Shown here in pieces: positions 10,415 through 22,039 of a stretch of DNA of 64,000 bases; the first letter of the stretch is position 1, and each line of letters starts with the position of its first letter. Source of the DNA: Siphonodentalium dalli (lineage: Eukaryota; Mollusca; Scaphopoda; Gadilida; Siphonodentaliidae); the NCBI GenBank assembly GCA_032622095.1, contig CP136061.1:262600077-262664076 (forward strand). The letters run 5' to 3'. A program made the position numbers and the translations under genes. Below the pieces are notes generated by a model. The model had not been told where the DNA came from and did not search any database. It worked only from the letters and a program-made list of their open reading frames with translations.

Positions 10415-13400
10415 CTGAAAAATCAAAGAAATTATGTCAATTATAGATATAATTGTACGATATAATAAACATTTGAATCTATTTTAGGCCTATATAAAAA
10501 AATGTCTCCTTCTCAATTTTTTTTTTTTAAATTTGGATATCTTTTATGCAAACTTTTTTCTCATGCCTTAACCGTCAAATTACATCTCATTGACCCATTA
10601 ATCAGTCTATTTTGATAAAAATGGACAATCGAAATCACCTTGTATTATATAAGATAGGATACTATATGGCTTCTAAATTACATCTCATTGACCCATTAAT
10701 CAGTCTATTTTGATAAAAATGGACAATCGAAATCACCTTGTATTATATAAGATAGGATACTATATGGCTTCTAAATTACATCTCATTGACCCATTAATCA
10801 GTCTATTTTGATAAAAATGGACAATCGAAATCACCTTGTATTATATAAGATAGGATACTATATGGCTTCTAAATTACATCTCATTGACCCATTAATCAGT
10901 CTATTTTGATAAAAATGGACAATCGAAATCACCTTGTATTATATAAGATAGGATACTATATGGCTTCTAAATTACATCTCATTGACCCATTAATCAGTCT
11001 ATTTTGATAAAAATGGACAATCGAAATCACCTTGTATTATATAAGATAGGATACTATATGGCTTCAATATCTAGAACAGTCCATGACCATTTATGTTAGG
11101 AAGAATAAAATATAAAAAATAAAATTTTGCCCTCCCACCCCATTATTCTGAAAACGTTGGATGTATTGGTCTTATAGCATGTTTAGATCACACATATTGT
11201 CTCAGAGAAAGTTTATTAATGGCCAATAGTGTTGATGATTAACGATTGATAAGCCAATGACGAATAATATGTTAACCCTTTAGGCTTCTCCTCTTAGTTT
11301 GAAGTGATTTTTAATATACCATTATTACCACTTCAGAGGGCGTTCTCTAGTAGATTAACAGTATTTTACTTTTCGCACAATAAGATTCCATAATTTTGAG
11401 GTGAAGTTGACCGGAAGCGGGCGGCGGGTGTTAATGAAGCCTTGTTTTCATTAACGCCCACCGCCCGCTTCCGGTTAAGTCACCGATCACGTGATCACAC
11501 GAGGACCTCCAAGTGGTAATAATAGTAATAACATGATTTTGTCCGTGTCATACTTTATTAATGGCCCTTCAGGAATGATTAACAGCCCTCATGCCTATTA
11601 GCAGCCCTCGACTGCGTCTCGGGCCTCTAATAGGCCCTCGGGCTGTTAATCATTCCTGTCGGTCCATTAATAAACCATAACGCTTTAAAAAATCATGTTA
11701 TTGGTATATTATTTCCACCTATAAGGGCGTTCTCTAGAATATTAATGACGTTTTATCCTGCGATAAAATCCCATAACACTAACTAAATTACGTGAATATG
11801 TAAGCTCATTATGGCACTAGGGCGCTAATGGGATATGCTTGTCGTTAGCACGAGATGGTCCGACATGCCATGTGACCAAACTGCCGATGAATTTTTCGGA
11901 ATTTCTTTATTCTAATAAAGCTTTTTAACGAAGAAATACCCGATTGCCATGTGTTACATAGAACACATACCTAACTAAATGGTATCCTAAGGTAAACACA
12001 GGTATACATTATTTCAATTTTTAAAAGCATTATTACGCGAGTTATTTGGTCTCAGATGCCGGTGATATTTTGCCTAATTTCGATGTATTTTGGTTACATG
12101 ATTTTTGTTTTGATCACGTGATAATTGTTTGCACACAAACCAGATGATCCATTCTTGAAAATAGTGCTAGACTGGATAGCACATCTCGATCGACAATTTA
12201 CGGAGTGAGACGCTTCGAAGACCGGCTTGAAAAAAGAAGCAAAAGTTGTGATTTCTCGTCGATATCAACAGATAGTCTAAATGACCTGTTGAGAAAATTT
12301 ATGCAGAAGTTAAACAGAAGAAATCCGGCGGTTCTCTCACACCGAGCACTTTGACATGTTTACGGGCAGCAATTGTGTTGATTCAGAGATGTTGTGAAAT
12401 ATTTGAACTTGCCGGGGTACGACACTTACATAATGATAGTGTGTGGATTACTGGAAATAATAGTAATAACATGATATTTTTCGGGCATTATGGTTTCTTA
12501 ACGGCCCTCCCGGAATGATTAACAGCCCTCGTGCCTATTAGGGGCCCTCAACTTCGTCTCGGGCCGCTTATAGGCCCTCTGGCTGTTAATCATTCCTATC
12601 GGGCCGTTAAGAAACCATAATGCCCTCAAAAATCATGTTATTGTTATAATAGCATGATGTTTTAGGGCGTTATCATTTATTAACGGCCCGACAGGAATTA
12701 TTAACAGCCCGAGGTCCTATAAGAGGCCCGAGACGCAGTCGAGGGCCCCTAATAGGCACGAGGGCTGTTAATCATTCCTGAAGGGCCTTTAATAATTAAA
12801 GCATGACGCCGGACAAAATCATGTTATTACTATTATTACTTGGAGGTCCTCGTGTGATCACGTAATTGGTGACTTAACCGGAAACGGCGGTGGCGTTAAT
12901 GAAAACAAAGCTTCATTAACCCCCGCTTCCGGTCAAATTTTTTTGCCTCCAAATTATGGAATCTTATTGTGCGGGTAAATTACTGTTAATAGAGAACGCC
13001 CTCTAAAGTGGTAATAAATAGAGGATATCCACACTTTTTCAGTGGATATGGGTTATATCTCATGAGTGAGGACAAAACATTGAATTTCCATGAGTGGCTT
13101 TAGCCACGAGTGGAAATTCAAATGTTTTGTCATCACGAATGAGATTTAACCCATATCCACTGAAAAAGTGTGGATATTCTGTTTATTATATACTTTAGTT
13201 ACTTGCCTATGGCCCCCAATGAATGTCAATACATCAGAAATTTCAAGCTGACACATTACGCCCAAAAAAATAGTCCTATATTTAAAACACTCAAAAAGTA
13301 TAGATTTTGTATTTATTATATACTTTCGTTACTTGCCGATGGCCCCCAATGAATGTCAGTACATCATAAATTTTATGTTGACACATTACGCCCAAAAACA

Positions 13401-16400
13401 AAACACATAATAATGAAGCAAAGTAGATATAAAAAGAGAATCAGAAAAAAGACATCAATCATAATGGAGCTGGTAATAATACCAGTGAGATATCAATATC
13501 TCACTAGTGGGATATCACTTATATATCTCACTGCTAAAACCTTATAATTCATGGGCAAGTATATAATAAACTTTGATATCTGTTAACCCTTCCATGATTG
13601 GAGCTTCCTGAAATTTTGTGAAAACCCTGTGCTATTCTTTATATATGTGAGTCTACCATAGGGAGCCTCGATTATAAAAGAGAATACATTGGGGTGTGCA
13701 CCACAAACAAATAATAAAGGGTGTGTGCACATGCTTCTCAAATTGTTTGGCCTGAGAAATTGGAAATTGACTTTACATGCCCTCACTGAGTATTTTGGCT
13801 GCTAACTTTTAAAGCAGCTACCGGCCCAGCATGCATGCGCATACATGTACAATGTACCTTTATTTTCAATCAGAAATCCTAAAGTAGATATACACTCACC
13901 TATCGCATTTTTGACGCTATGTATGCTTTCCTTTTTCTTCTGTTCGTAAATCTCTAATGGATGATTCAATGGTCGTGCCTCTTTAGGTATAATTTTAACC
14001 CTGTTCTTTAAAACTCGGCTGAAAATTAAATAATTAATTGAGGTACAGAATGCTACTTCATGATTCAATGCTGAAAAAAAGAGATACACTTTTGTTTAGA
14101 TCTTATTCTAGCATCAGCTCTTCCATGACTGGAGCTTCCTGAAAATTTGTGGGAAAAACTGTGCCAATGCATTCTCTTATATATGTGAGTCTCCCATTGG
14201 CCTAATAAATTTACCATGAACATGTAATCCAGTGCATTCTCTTATATATGCAAGGCTCCCTATGGGAGACTAGCATTTATAAAGTGAATTCACTGGCACA
14301 GTATTTTTAATGCTGCACCAGTGCAGCTCCCGTAATCAACTGGTTAAAGTAATATGAAAACACTTTGCTATCCTTGAATTAAGAATATTCATGTAATGTT
14401 TTAGTGACCCCGTATTCCATTTTTTTCAGAATTATGGTATATGTTGACCTAGTTATATGTACCGGTATATAGATACAACTGTATGATACATTTAGTATGC
14501 AGTTCCTCACCACGCAGGATCCTCCTTCAGAAGTACAGCTACCATGAATACCCATCCCGGCAAAAATTTATTGAAATTTTAAACACAAATGACAAAATAG
14601 AGCTTGTTTACTTGGCTAAATTCCTAGGAGAAAAGGGCTTCACTGAACAGCTTGAAAACGCTTAATTTGAAGTTGAATAAAATTTATATACCTCACCACA
14701 GACTTCATACATACACAATATAGCTCTGTACATATAAGCGTGCCACCTCACCACAGACTTCATACATACACGATATAGCTCTGAGCGTGCCAGCTCTTAG
14801 AGCTCTTTCCATCAATGTATCACATTATTATTATAATCAATAAATTTGAAAAATGATCAAGGAAATATGGGTTGATACAAAAATCGGACTTGGCAATGAA
14901 AGGGTTAAAATCAGAAAATAATGCAATGTGTTCTTCAAAATAAAAAATATAACATACTCATTTTCAACACCAACAGTTTCTGGCTGATACAACGTCTCAT
15001 TTTTGGCCTTCAAGAACTCGTGATGATGATCATATTGAGCTTTCAGAACAAAGTCGAGGCTATCATTGGGGGCTGTCGGGTCATCATGGAAAACTTCTCT
15101 GCGACGACTTGTCAGGGTGCATGTTCCATTCAATCTGTTCCATGGATCTTTTCTCTGAGCTAAATGAGGTGGGTCTGTGTATGGTCCCTTCTGTAAAATA
15201 AGAATCAAAAGTATGTCAGAATGTTCCAACTTAGGGCCCTTGATTGAACATTTGTCAGAAATTTCCAAGACTTTTCTAGACTTTCAAGGCCTCGCCGGAA
15301 GTTAATTGTTCTGAAGCGCAATTCAATTACTAATATTCCTATCTCATACCCCTGCGATATGACTGGATGATAATGTACTATATATATACAGTAATGCCCT
15401 AAATAATCGACTCACTGAGAGCTTTCCGATGAATGGCACCAAGCCATATTTCCGACTAAATCCTGAAAAATTGCCCATAATTCTGCTGTGGTTAAGGAGT
15501 CGATTATTTATGGCATTACTGTACATAGTTAGCTCTGTGCCTGTAGAGCCTTTTGGATGTATGACCAAACTAATATTTACAAATTACATTCTTAGACGAT
15601 TCTCCCGTTATGTGTGTTACATGATCTGCACAACTTTTTTGACATTTGGGACCAGACAACTGCCATATACTAATATTTCAAATATGGAACAATTTTATTT
15701 TTTTAAATGACAAGCCTGCACATTTGCCGATCTTCATTCAACTCAATATCGGTCAATTCTTCATATTTATACCCTGGCAATTTTTGTTAATTAAGTTACA
15801 TCACAGAAATTCATTTTTTGAATGGATTTTTCTCGAAATTCTCGAAGTGCCAACTTATGAGAGTAATCGTGGATTTGGGGAGAATAATTATGTTTTGAAC
15901 TCCGGGAAATCAATTCTATGAAAAAGAAAAAGTATTTGTGACAGGAATGATTTTGCAGCATTACGTACGTGTTACCAAAAAATGTTACGTGCGTTACATG
16001 TTCAAATCAAAGTGATAATTTTGAAATCTCTCTACTTAGAAAAGAAGATTTCCTATATTATTTTTATGAACTCATTCTTCAACAGATTTAAGTGTTTTAG
16101 AAGTATATAAATGACTGCATTTTCAATAACATGTGCATCATAATTTATGTGCTTGAATCTTGCACAATGGAGAGATCAGGACCTACTACGCCTACAGACT
16201 GCAACTTATCTGAGTAATCGAAATGCATCCATAAAATAAATAGAATTTCAAGATCAAAATTAACCATCCAAAGTGTATTATGGCTCAATAACTTGTTTAA
16301 AGATGCACAAGCCTTGAAATAGTGTGTCTGTCATTTGCAGAATGAGGTTCCCAGAGGGTGAATTTAGTGATGCTACCCCGCATAGCATCACCAAATTCAC

Positions 16401-17435
16401 CCCCTGGGAACCTCATTCTGCTGAGGTGTAAGCAGAATGAGGTCCCCAGAGGGTGAATTTGTTGATGCTAGCCCGCTGTGCGGGATAGCATCACTAAATT
16501 CACCCTCTGGGGACCACATTCTGCAAATGACAGACACAATATTTCAAGGCTTGAAGATGCATAATCTATTACTATTTATTTGGATTCGTGGGTAAAAAAT
16601 ATTTGATTCGAGTCGGGGGACCCACATATCAAAGCTCAAGAGTTATTAGATATCGGTTTTTGAAATCTATTATTCGTTTATTGTCGTTATTATAATTCCA
16701 ATAATGGTATTAATGTCAATAATGATGAGTTTTATGGGAGGCCAAATTCACATTTATTCAAATTATTGCTTCCGCGCAATTGATTGAATCAAGCTGGATT
16801 GTGCTTCAGACTGTTCAGTGCAATTCAATTGCGCTTCAGCGCAATTATTAATAAATGTGAATTTGGCCTCCCATACTCATATACTGGCCATAGAGTTTTG
16901 GTTTGTGCATAAATTGTGGTAAGCTATGCCAATTACAAATAAAAGAAATTAAAAAGATAATTTGTAAGTCTTATATTTCAACTTTTATCGATAGGCTCGC
17001 ACTACAACTTTTAGTGTGTCCCATTGTTGTTGTATCTTTTACAGCCTAGTAGTAGTACAGGGATGGCGATAACAATTAACATTTCACCATTTACGATTTA
17101 GAATTTTAGTATTTATAATATATATATATTATAATCAGGTGGACGGGGAAAAATAGAGCGGTACACAAACAAAAGACTCACACAAACCTGTTTCCACTAA
17201 AATATCAAGCTGGAAACAGGTAGATTCTGAAAATAGACACACTGGTGGTACAGAAACCGTTGTCATATCGCTTTTAACATTCCGAAAATGCGCGACCATT
17301 CGACATAAGGAATCACTCAATCAGACAATCGGCCGGGTTGCCTACCTGACTTTGATTTGGTCCAACAAAATTGTCATCGTTCTCGTTTTGTGGAAAAGGG
17401 TATGGATTCCTAGACGAAACTATTTTGGTTGCCAT
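10344..17435 (-). CDS. CFAP276: CFAP276 (C1orf194) orthologue, complete four-exon gene
   Basis: Four coding exons on the minus strand (17435-17346, 15190-14958, 14018-13900, 10414-10344) join with compatible phases into 513 bp, or 170 residues plus stop. I recall about 169 residues for the human protein. Family landmarks appear in order: an RNPYPFPQNENDDNF start, YTDPPHLAQRKDPWNRLN, LTSRRREVFHDDP, LDFVLKAQYDHH, KKESIHSVKNAI and the terminal GYSRKPDGGFF. All introns are GT/AG. The family is known as a microtubule inner protein of motile-cilia and flagellar doublets, so the product should act in the axoneme. There is no signal peptide or membrane segment. Introns of 2155, 939 and 3485 bp hold MITEs, a LINE remnant and a large foldback element. 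The divergent neighbour is ELAPOR. Family recognition is from memory, but the agreement of order, length and splice phase makes the call strong. Confidence 0.94.
10581..11070 (+). repeat. 98-bp tandem repeat, five copies
   Basis: TACATCTCATTGACCCATTA recurs at 10581, 10679, 10777, 10875 and 10973 with copies essentially identical. It lies in CFAP276 intron 3. The homogeneity implies recent amplification. Confidence 0.93.
11322..13018. mobile_element. 1.7-kb foldback element with long terminal inverted repeats and nested palindromes
   Basis: The left TTATTACCACTTCAGAGGGC GTTCTCTA and the right inverted version frame arms of over 200 bp that include GACCGGAAGCGGGCGG and AACATGATTTTGTCC segments. 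Inside are three palindromes bounded by AATAACATGAT (about 11528-11704, 12460-12642, 12650-12838) with GATTAACAGCCCTC arms. No transposase frame; CFAP276 intron 3. Confidence 0.72.
13021..13180. mobile_element. 160-bp palindromic MITE (GGATATCCACACTTTTTC ends)
   Basis: Nearly perfect inverted repeat from GGATATCCACACTTTTTCAG to CTGAAAAAGTGTGGATATTC, centred on GAGTGGCTTTAGCCACGAGTG. Confidence 0.85.
13177..13398 (+). repeat. direct duplication of about 145 bp
   Basis: TTTATTATATACTTTAGTTA and the following GGCCCCCAATGAATGTCA recur at about 13309-13398, with ACACATTACGCCCAAAAA closing each copy. Confidence 0.8.
13583..13693. mobile_element. left fragment of a TTAA MITE (CCCTTCCATGA family)
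   Basis: TTAACCCTTCCATGATTGGA, then AAAACCCTGTGC and a diverged hairpin ending ATACATTGGGG, where the copy stops. Confidence 0.65.
13900..14018 (-). CDS. CFAP276: CFAP276 coding exon 3
   Basis: This 119-bp exon follows acceptor TTTTCAG and ends ATAG before donor GTGAGT. It encodes RVLKNRVKIIPKEARPLNHP and then KKKESIHSVKNAI, the latter matching the family's KKESIHSI block. One base enters to complete the Asp codon left by exon 2, and one base leaves. Confidence 0.92.
14118..14347. mobile_element. diverged TTAA MITE (CTTCCATGACTGGAGC family)
   Basis: CTTCCATGACTGGAGCTTCC at the left; partial first hairpin, diverged second hairpin (GGCTCCCTATGGGAGAC), and TTAA at 14344-14347. Lies in CFAP276 intron 2, between conserved exons. 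Confidence 0.65.
14483..14690 (+). pseudogene. probable LINE 3'-end coding remnant
   Basis: A short frame reads RILLQKYSYHEYPSRQKFIE, then an LAKFL segment and stop. This resembles the C-terminal tail common in non-LTR retrotransposons (aromatic-rich, RQKF..., ...KFL). No other LINE domain is present. Antisense to CFAP276 in intron 2. Confidence 0.4.
14690..14795 (+). repeat. short tandem duplication
   Basis: CCTCACCACAGACTTCATAC and the following ACGATATAGCTCTG segment occur twice (about 14691 and 14744). Confidence 0.7.
14864..14908. mobile_element. right-end fragment of a TTAA MITE (CCCTTTGAGTG family)
   Basis: ATATGGGTTGATACAAAAAT, then CGGACTTGGCAATGAAAGGG and TTAA; it matches the right end of 793-1015 and 49178-49408. 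Confidence 0.7.
14958..15190 (-). CDS. CFAP276: CFAP276 coding exon 2
   Basis: This 233-bp exon follows acceptor TATTTTACAG and ends at GA before donor GTATGT. It carries the most conserved block, PYTDPPHLAQRKDPWNRLN to LDFVLKAQYDHH. The open frame continues past both splice sites, so a simple ORF call here is too long. Phase enters at 0 and leaves two bases. Confidence 0.93.
15387..15523. mobile_element. TA-target palindromic MITE with most of the left arm deleted
   Basis: TACAGTAATGCCCTAAATAA joins directly to CTCACTGAGAGCTTTCCG; the right arm is complete to GGCATTACTGTA. Confidence 0.82.
15524..16307. other. CFAP276 intron 1, no recognisable element
   Basis: AT-rich; two overlapping frames of about 90 codons lack any recognisable family and splice context. 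Confidence 0.45.
16308..16553. mobile_element. double-palindrome MITE (CAAGCCTTG ends), 8-bp target duplication
   Basis: CAAGCCTTGAAATAGTGTGT to ATTTCAAGGCTTG, flanked on both sides by AAGATGCA. The first palindrome lost part of its loop. Lies in CFAP276 intron 1. Confidence 0.9.
16591..16680. mobile_element. end fragment of the AATATTTGATTCGAGTCG MITE
   Basis: GGTAAAAAATATTTGATTCG followed by a TTAGATATCGGTTTTTGAAA segment matches the terminal region of 4882-5213. Confidence 0.7.
16734..16874. mobile_element. foldback MITE (ATGGGAGGCCAAATTC ends)
   Basis: ATGGGAGGCCAAATTCACAT and its inverted copy bound 141 bp; the interior has CGCAATTGATTGAA/CAATTCAATTGCGC complementarity. Confidence 0.78.
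17346..17435 (-). CDS. CFAP276: CFAP276 coding exon 1
   Basis: Ninety bp, 30 codons, from ATG (17435-17433) to CAG, followed by donor GTAGGC; ends in phase 0. It encodes MATKIVSSRNPYPFPQ and a following NENDDNFVGP, matching the family's RNPF...DNDD start. No 5' UTR exon can be placed. Confidence 0.9.
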
Positions 17436-17556
17436 CTCTTCTCTTAAACACTGACTTTAGTGTACTTTTTGATGTTGAAACAACCGTGGTATTCAATAAA
17501 ATGTTAGCTGCAATCGACAGAAAAGTTGTCTTAAATTTAGAAAAGTATTTGACTGA

Positions 17557-17570
17557 GTTGTCATAACAAC
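17557..17570. promoter_or_regulatory. X-box-like RFX site upstream of CFAP276
   Basis: The sequence GTTGTCATAACAAC fits all 14 positions of the DAF-19/RFX X-box consensus RYYNYYWTRRNRAC, and 11 of 14 of the ideal GTTGCCATGGCAAC. It lies 122 bp upstream of the CFAP276 ATG, in the usual range for ciliary genes. TTCCTG and TTCCGG ETS-type cores follow at about 17572-17592. Confidence 0.6.
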
Positions 17571-17658
17571 ACTTCCTGTTCGTTGACTTCCGGGACAACT
17601 CGCCCTCTGTTCGGAGTCCGGACAGAAATCTATAACGGGTGCTCCCAAATACCGAGAT

Positions 17659-19135
17659 AAGATAAGATAAGTTTATTGGCACTAGAATCATGAAACATTG
17701 TAACAGAGTAATAATAGGTAACATATGTATATGTGTTATATGAGGTTGCAAATGGAATATAGATGTGACTGTAGAGTATAAATGGAATCAGTAATAAGAT
17801 AAGTATAAGCAGATTCAGTGTGACATGTCACAGAGTGGGACAAGTTTCATGAGATCTAGAGCCAACAGGGTTGCACACAAAGCTGGCGTAGCCAATTTGA
17901 TTCCATTGTGGACCCTGCTATATATATTTATTTCAATACCTCCATTTCTGGAGAAGAATATTTACAACAAGATTATTTACATTTTTTTTTACATGAGTAA
18001 GACAGCTGTGAAAAAGTATATGTGAAAGTTAGTATACAGAATGTATATACACTATGTAAATGCCAAAAATGATCAATCAAAGGGGGATTTGCTTAACCCT
18101 TTACCCAACAGTTATGCCCTGTGCCAATGCATTCTCTTATATATGCGAGTCGACCATAGGTCGCCTCGCATATATAAGAGAATGCATTGGCTTAACACAT
18201 TAAAAATTATAAAATTGTTAAAGAATGTAAGAACAAATGGTAAAAAGTGTTAGGCCAATGCATTCTCTTATATATGCGAGGCGACCTATGGTCGACTCGC
18301 ATATATAAGAGAATGCATTGGCACAGGGCTAACTGTAACTATTACAATGTGGCCAAGGAGCCGGTTCCAATGATATCCATATTTGTATGGTTTTATTGAG
18401 ACAGACCGAAGATATTTTAGGCTGTTGAAGCTTTATTTGGCCGGTTTTGGCCGGTTTGTTGGGTAAAGGGTTAATTCAAACTTATTTCAAACGTATTTAT
18501 AGATGCTTTCATCGCTTTGTTTGATATCTATCCAGATTCTATCAATGATGTGGGCTCTCCATTGTTTCTCATTACATGAAGGATCTAAATAATTTACAAC
18601 ATTATTCCAGCATTTAATGTCGGAATACATAAAACTCTTCGAACCAAAGGGTCCAACAGAGGGGATATTATATTTGAATTTTCCAGATCTTGTGGCATGG
18701 GAAGGATTTGCTAAGGTAAACATAGAATTGAGGTAATTTGGGCCATTATTATCATAGATCTTTTTCATGAGTATCAATTTTCTTTGAAGTATCCTATTCT
18801 CCACTGGGAACATCTTGAAATGTTGAAAGTGATCTAAATTTATATGGCTGAAACTTTCTAGACCAAGAATAAATCTAACCATCCTATTTTGGGAGGTCTG
18901 AATTTTTCCTTTAGTTTTGACTATAAGTGGAGAGAACCAAAAGTTGCATGCATAATCAAAATGACATTGGATAAGAGACATAGCCATAAGTTTCCTACAG
19001 TGCTGAGTTAGAAATTTTGCTTTTCGATACAGATATTTAATACGAGAATTGATTTTCTTCAAAACTGACTCAGCCATCATTTCTCCACTTGAATTTTGGT
19101 CCAATATTAACTTATCTTGCCAGTCCGGTACAGTA
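17659..19135 (-). mobile_element. 5'-truncated LINE, interrupted by a TTAA MITE
   Basis: Minus-strand coding (19135-18487) reads INSRIKYLYRKAKFLTQHC, then LMAMSLIQCHFDYACNFWFS and a CWNNV segment. This is the region after the reverse-transcriptase core of non-LTR elements. After the stop at 18487 a 3' UTR continues on the far side of the MITE (18093-18474) and ends in AATAAACTTATC plus TCTTATC repeats near 17659, a LINE-type tail. The 5' side is replaced by the satellite at 19136. Confidence 0.78.
18093..18474. mobile_element. TTAA-target double-hairpin MITE, intact
   Basis: TTAACCCTTTACCCAACA to TGTTGGGTAAAGGGTTAA, with opposite hairpins at about 18125-18190 and 18253-18318. Inserted in a LINE 3' UTR. 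Confidence 0.88.
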
Positions 19136-20960
19136 AAATATATAATTATTACCCGATCCATGTTATATATAATTATTACCCGATCCATGTTATATATAAT
19201 TATTACCCGATCCATGTTATATATAATTATTACCCGATCCATGTTATATATAATTATTACCCGATCCATGTTATATATAATTATTACCCGATCCATGTTA
19301 TATATAATTATTACCCGATCCATGTTGTAATTATTACCCGATCCATGTTATATATAATTATTACCCGATCCATGTTGTAATTATTACCCGATCCATGTTG
19401 TAATTATTACCCGATCCATGTTATATATAATTATTACCCGATCCATGTTGTAATTATTACCCGATCCATGTTATATATAATTATTACCCGATCCATGTTA
19501 TATATAATTATTACCCGATCCATGTTATATATAATTATTACCCGATCCATGTTATATATAATTATTACCCGATCCATGTAAAATATATAATTATTACCCG
19601 ATCCATGTTGTAATTATTACCCGATCCATGTTGTAATTATTACCCGATCCATGTTATATATAATTATTACCCGATCCATGTTATATATAATTATTACCCG
19701 ATCCATGTTATATATAATTATTACCCGATCCATGTTATATATAATTATTACCCGATCCATGTTATATATAATTATTACCCGATCCATGTTATATATAATT
19801 ATTACCCGATCCATGTTATATATAATTATTACCCGATCCATGTTATATATAATTATTACCCGATCCATGTTATATATAATTATTACCCGATCCACGTTGT
19901 GTGTATTATATATAATTATTACCCGATCCATGTTGTGTGTATTATATATAATTATTACCCGATCCATGTTGTGTGTATTATATATAATTATTACCCGATC
20001 CATGTTGTGTGTATTATATATAATTATTACCCGATCCATGTTGTGTGTATTATATATAATTATTACCCGATCCATGTTGTGTGTATTATATATAATTATT
20101 ACCCGATCCATGTTATATATAATTATTACCCGATCCATGTTGTGTGTATTATATATAATTATTTCCCGATCCATGTTATATATAATTATTACCCGATCCA
20201 TGTTGTGTGTATTATATATAATTATTACCCGATCCATGTTATATATAATTATTACCCGATCCACGCTGTGTGTATTATATATAATTATTACTCGATCCAT
20301 GTTGTGTGTATTATATATAATTATTACCCGATCCATGTTGTGTGTATTATATATAATTATTACCCGATCCATGTTGTGTGTATTATATATAATTATTACC
20401 CGATCCATGTTGTGTGTATTATATATAATTATTACCCGATCCATGTTGTGTGTATTATATATAATTATTACCCGATCCATGTTATATATAATTATTACCC
20501 GATCCATGTTGTGTGTATTATATATAATTATTACCCGATCCATGTTATATATAATTATTACCCGATCCATGTTGTAATTATTACCCGATCCATGTTATAT
20601 ATAATTATTACCCGATCCATGTTATATATAATTATTACCCGATCCATGTTATATATAATTATTACCCGATCCATGTTATATATAATTATTACCCGATCCA
20701 TGTTATATATAATTATTACCCGATCCATGTTATATATAATTATTACCCGATCCATGTTATATATAATTATTACCCGATCCATGTTATATATAATTATTAA
20801 CCGATCCATGTTATATATAATTATTACCCGATCCATGTTATATATAATTATTACCCGATCCATGTTATATATAATTATTACCCGATCCATGTTATATATA
20901 ATTATTACCCGATCCATGTTATATATAATTATTACCCGATCCATGTTGTGTGTATTATGC
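19136..20960 (+). repeat. 1.8-kb minisatellite with 27-, 23- and 36-bp unit types
   Basis: The core ATTATTACCCGATCCATG repeats more than 60 times. Linkers give three unit lengths: TTATATATA (27 bp), TTGTA (23 bp) and TTGTGTGTATTATATATA (36 bp). The 36-bp type is confined to about 19900-20540, with 27-bp runs on both sides and 23-bp units clustered at 19320-19640 plus one near 20570. Long open frames on both strands are periodicity artefacts. Confidence 0.95.
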
Positions 20961-21623
20961 TAGCTATGCTATGTGAATCTTTACTTTAACTTTTTCTCTA
21001 TCGTTCCGTCCTTCATGCTAGCCAGAGTTGTTGTACTGCGAACTGTTTAGTAGTCTTTGTCTTGCTGTATGTAGACACTATACCATACGTCTGGAAATTG
21101 TGTCAACATCATCATAAAATCGGTCGCAGACAGGCACACCACTGGAATCAAAAATGATCTGCAGTTGTTTTGAAACTGGCATGGAGAGAAAATCTTCTTT
21201 CATCATCTCCTGTGTGATGTCCACCATTGATGTGATGAATGGAGTTCTGATCAGACTTCAACACCAGACATTTGATCAAACTGTAAATGAGTGGCGCTTC
21301 CTAGTATTTAACTTTTAGAACACTATATACTTTCAATTAAACAAGAATTTACAAGTACTTAGAAACAATTCGCATAAAGTTTATCATACTGAAGTTTGAA
21401 ATCGATTCTAAAAGCTAAAACCTCATCATCTTTAAAACCGCAAACATTCCGATTGCCATATATACTGGAGTATCTATAATTAATTTAGAACTTTACTTAT
21501 AATCATTAAATATATATTTAATAATATAAGTTTAATTTTTGTTAATTTTAGGTTTAAAGTTTTAATTACTTTTTTGTAAATTTTATTTATAAATAATAAA
21601 ATTTATGATTTATAAATAAAATT
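20961..21623. other. no recognisable gene
   Basis: Unique-looking sequence, increasingly AT-rich to 21600. No splice-flanked coding block was recognised. Confidence 0.45.
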
Positions 21624-22004
21624 TAGGCGACACCAATTTTTAAATCTGGTTTACGAACATGAGGGTAGAAAAAAAGTAGATGCAGGAGGGAAAAAAAATA
21701 AAAATAAAAAAAATTGTCCCCCCAATTTATATCAAGTAAATCGTGGAATTTTACATAAATTTTACAAAAATTGTGAAAAAATGTTTTTGAATGAAATTCT
21801 GAACCAAACAAGACATTTCTTGTCATGAAATACATGAAAATATGGATCTGCAAATGATCATAAGCAGAACCGGATGCGACAGCACATGAAAATCAGTACG
21901 CGTGTAAAAAAAATTGGGAGAAAAAAGTTTTATTTTTTTTCATGAAATGGATAAAAAGTTGTAGGAGGTGTTCGTAAACCAGACTTAAAAATTTGTGTCG
22001 CCTA
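21624..22004. mobile_element. MITE with TAGGCGACACCAATTTTTAA ends
   Basis: Left TAGGCGACACCAATTTTTAA and TCTGGTTTACGAACA; right inverted TAGGCGACACAAATTTTTAA and GTCTGGTTTACGAACA. AT-rich interior with A-runs. Confidence 0.8.
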
Positions 22005-22039
22005 CATAAAAGTATAAATAACTTCCTAAAATCCCGGGG

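Noticed and set aside
13802-14089. A 95-residue single-exon protein
   Set aside because: Only 13900-14018 is conserved (CFAP276 exon 3); the rest is intron sequence.
14837-15268. A 143-residue single-exon protein
   Set aside because: The conserved part (14958-15190) is flanked by good splice sites and belongs to CFAP276; the extensions are intron.
17410-17751. 113-residue minus-strand protein overlapping the CFAP276 start
   Set aside because: A different frame from the CFAP276 exon, and it crosses the LINE 3' tail microsatellite.
19136-20960. CRISPR-like array
   Set aside because: No unique spacers; the whole unit is repeated, and the context is eukaryotic.
19049-20963. Several repetitive proteins on both strands
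   Set aside because: 27- and 36-bp units are multiples of three; frames are open on both strands at once, as expected of a satellite.
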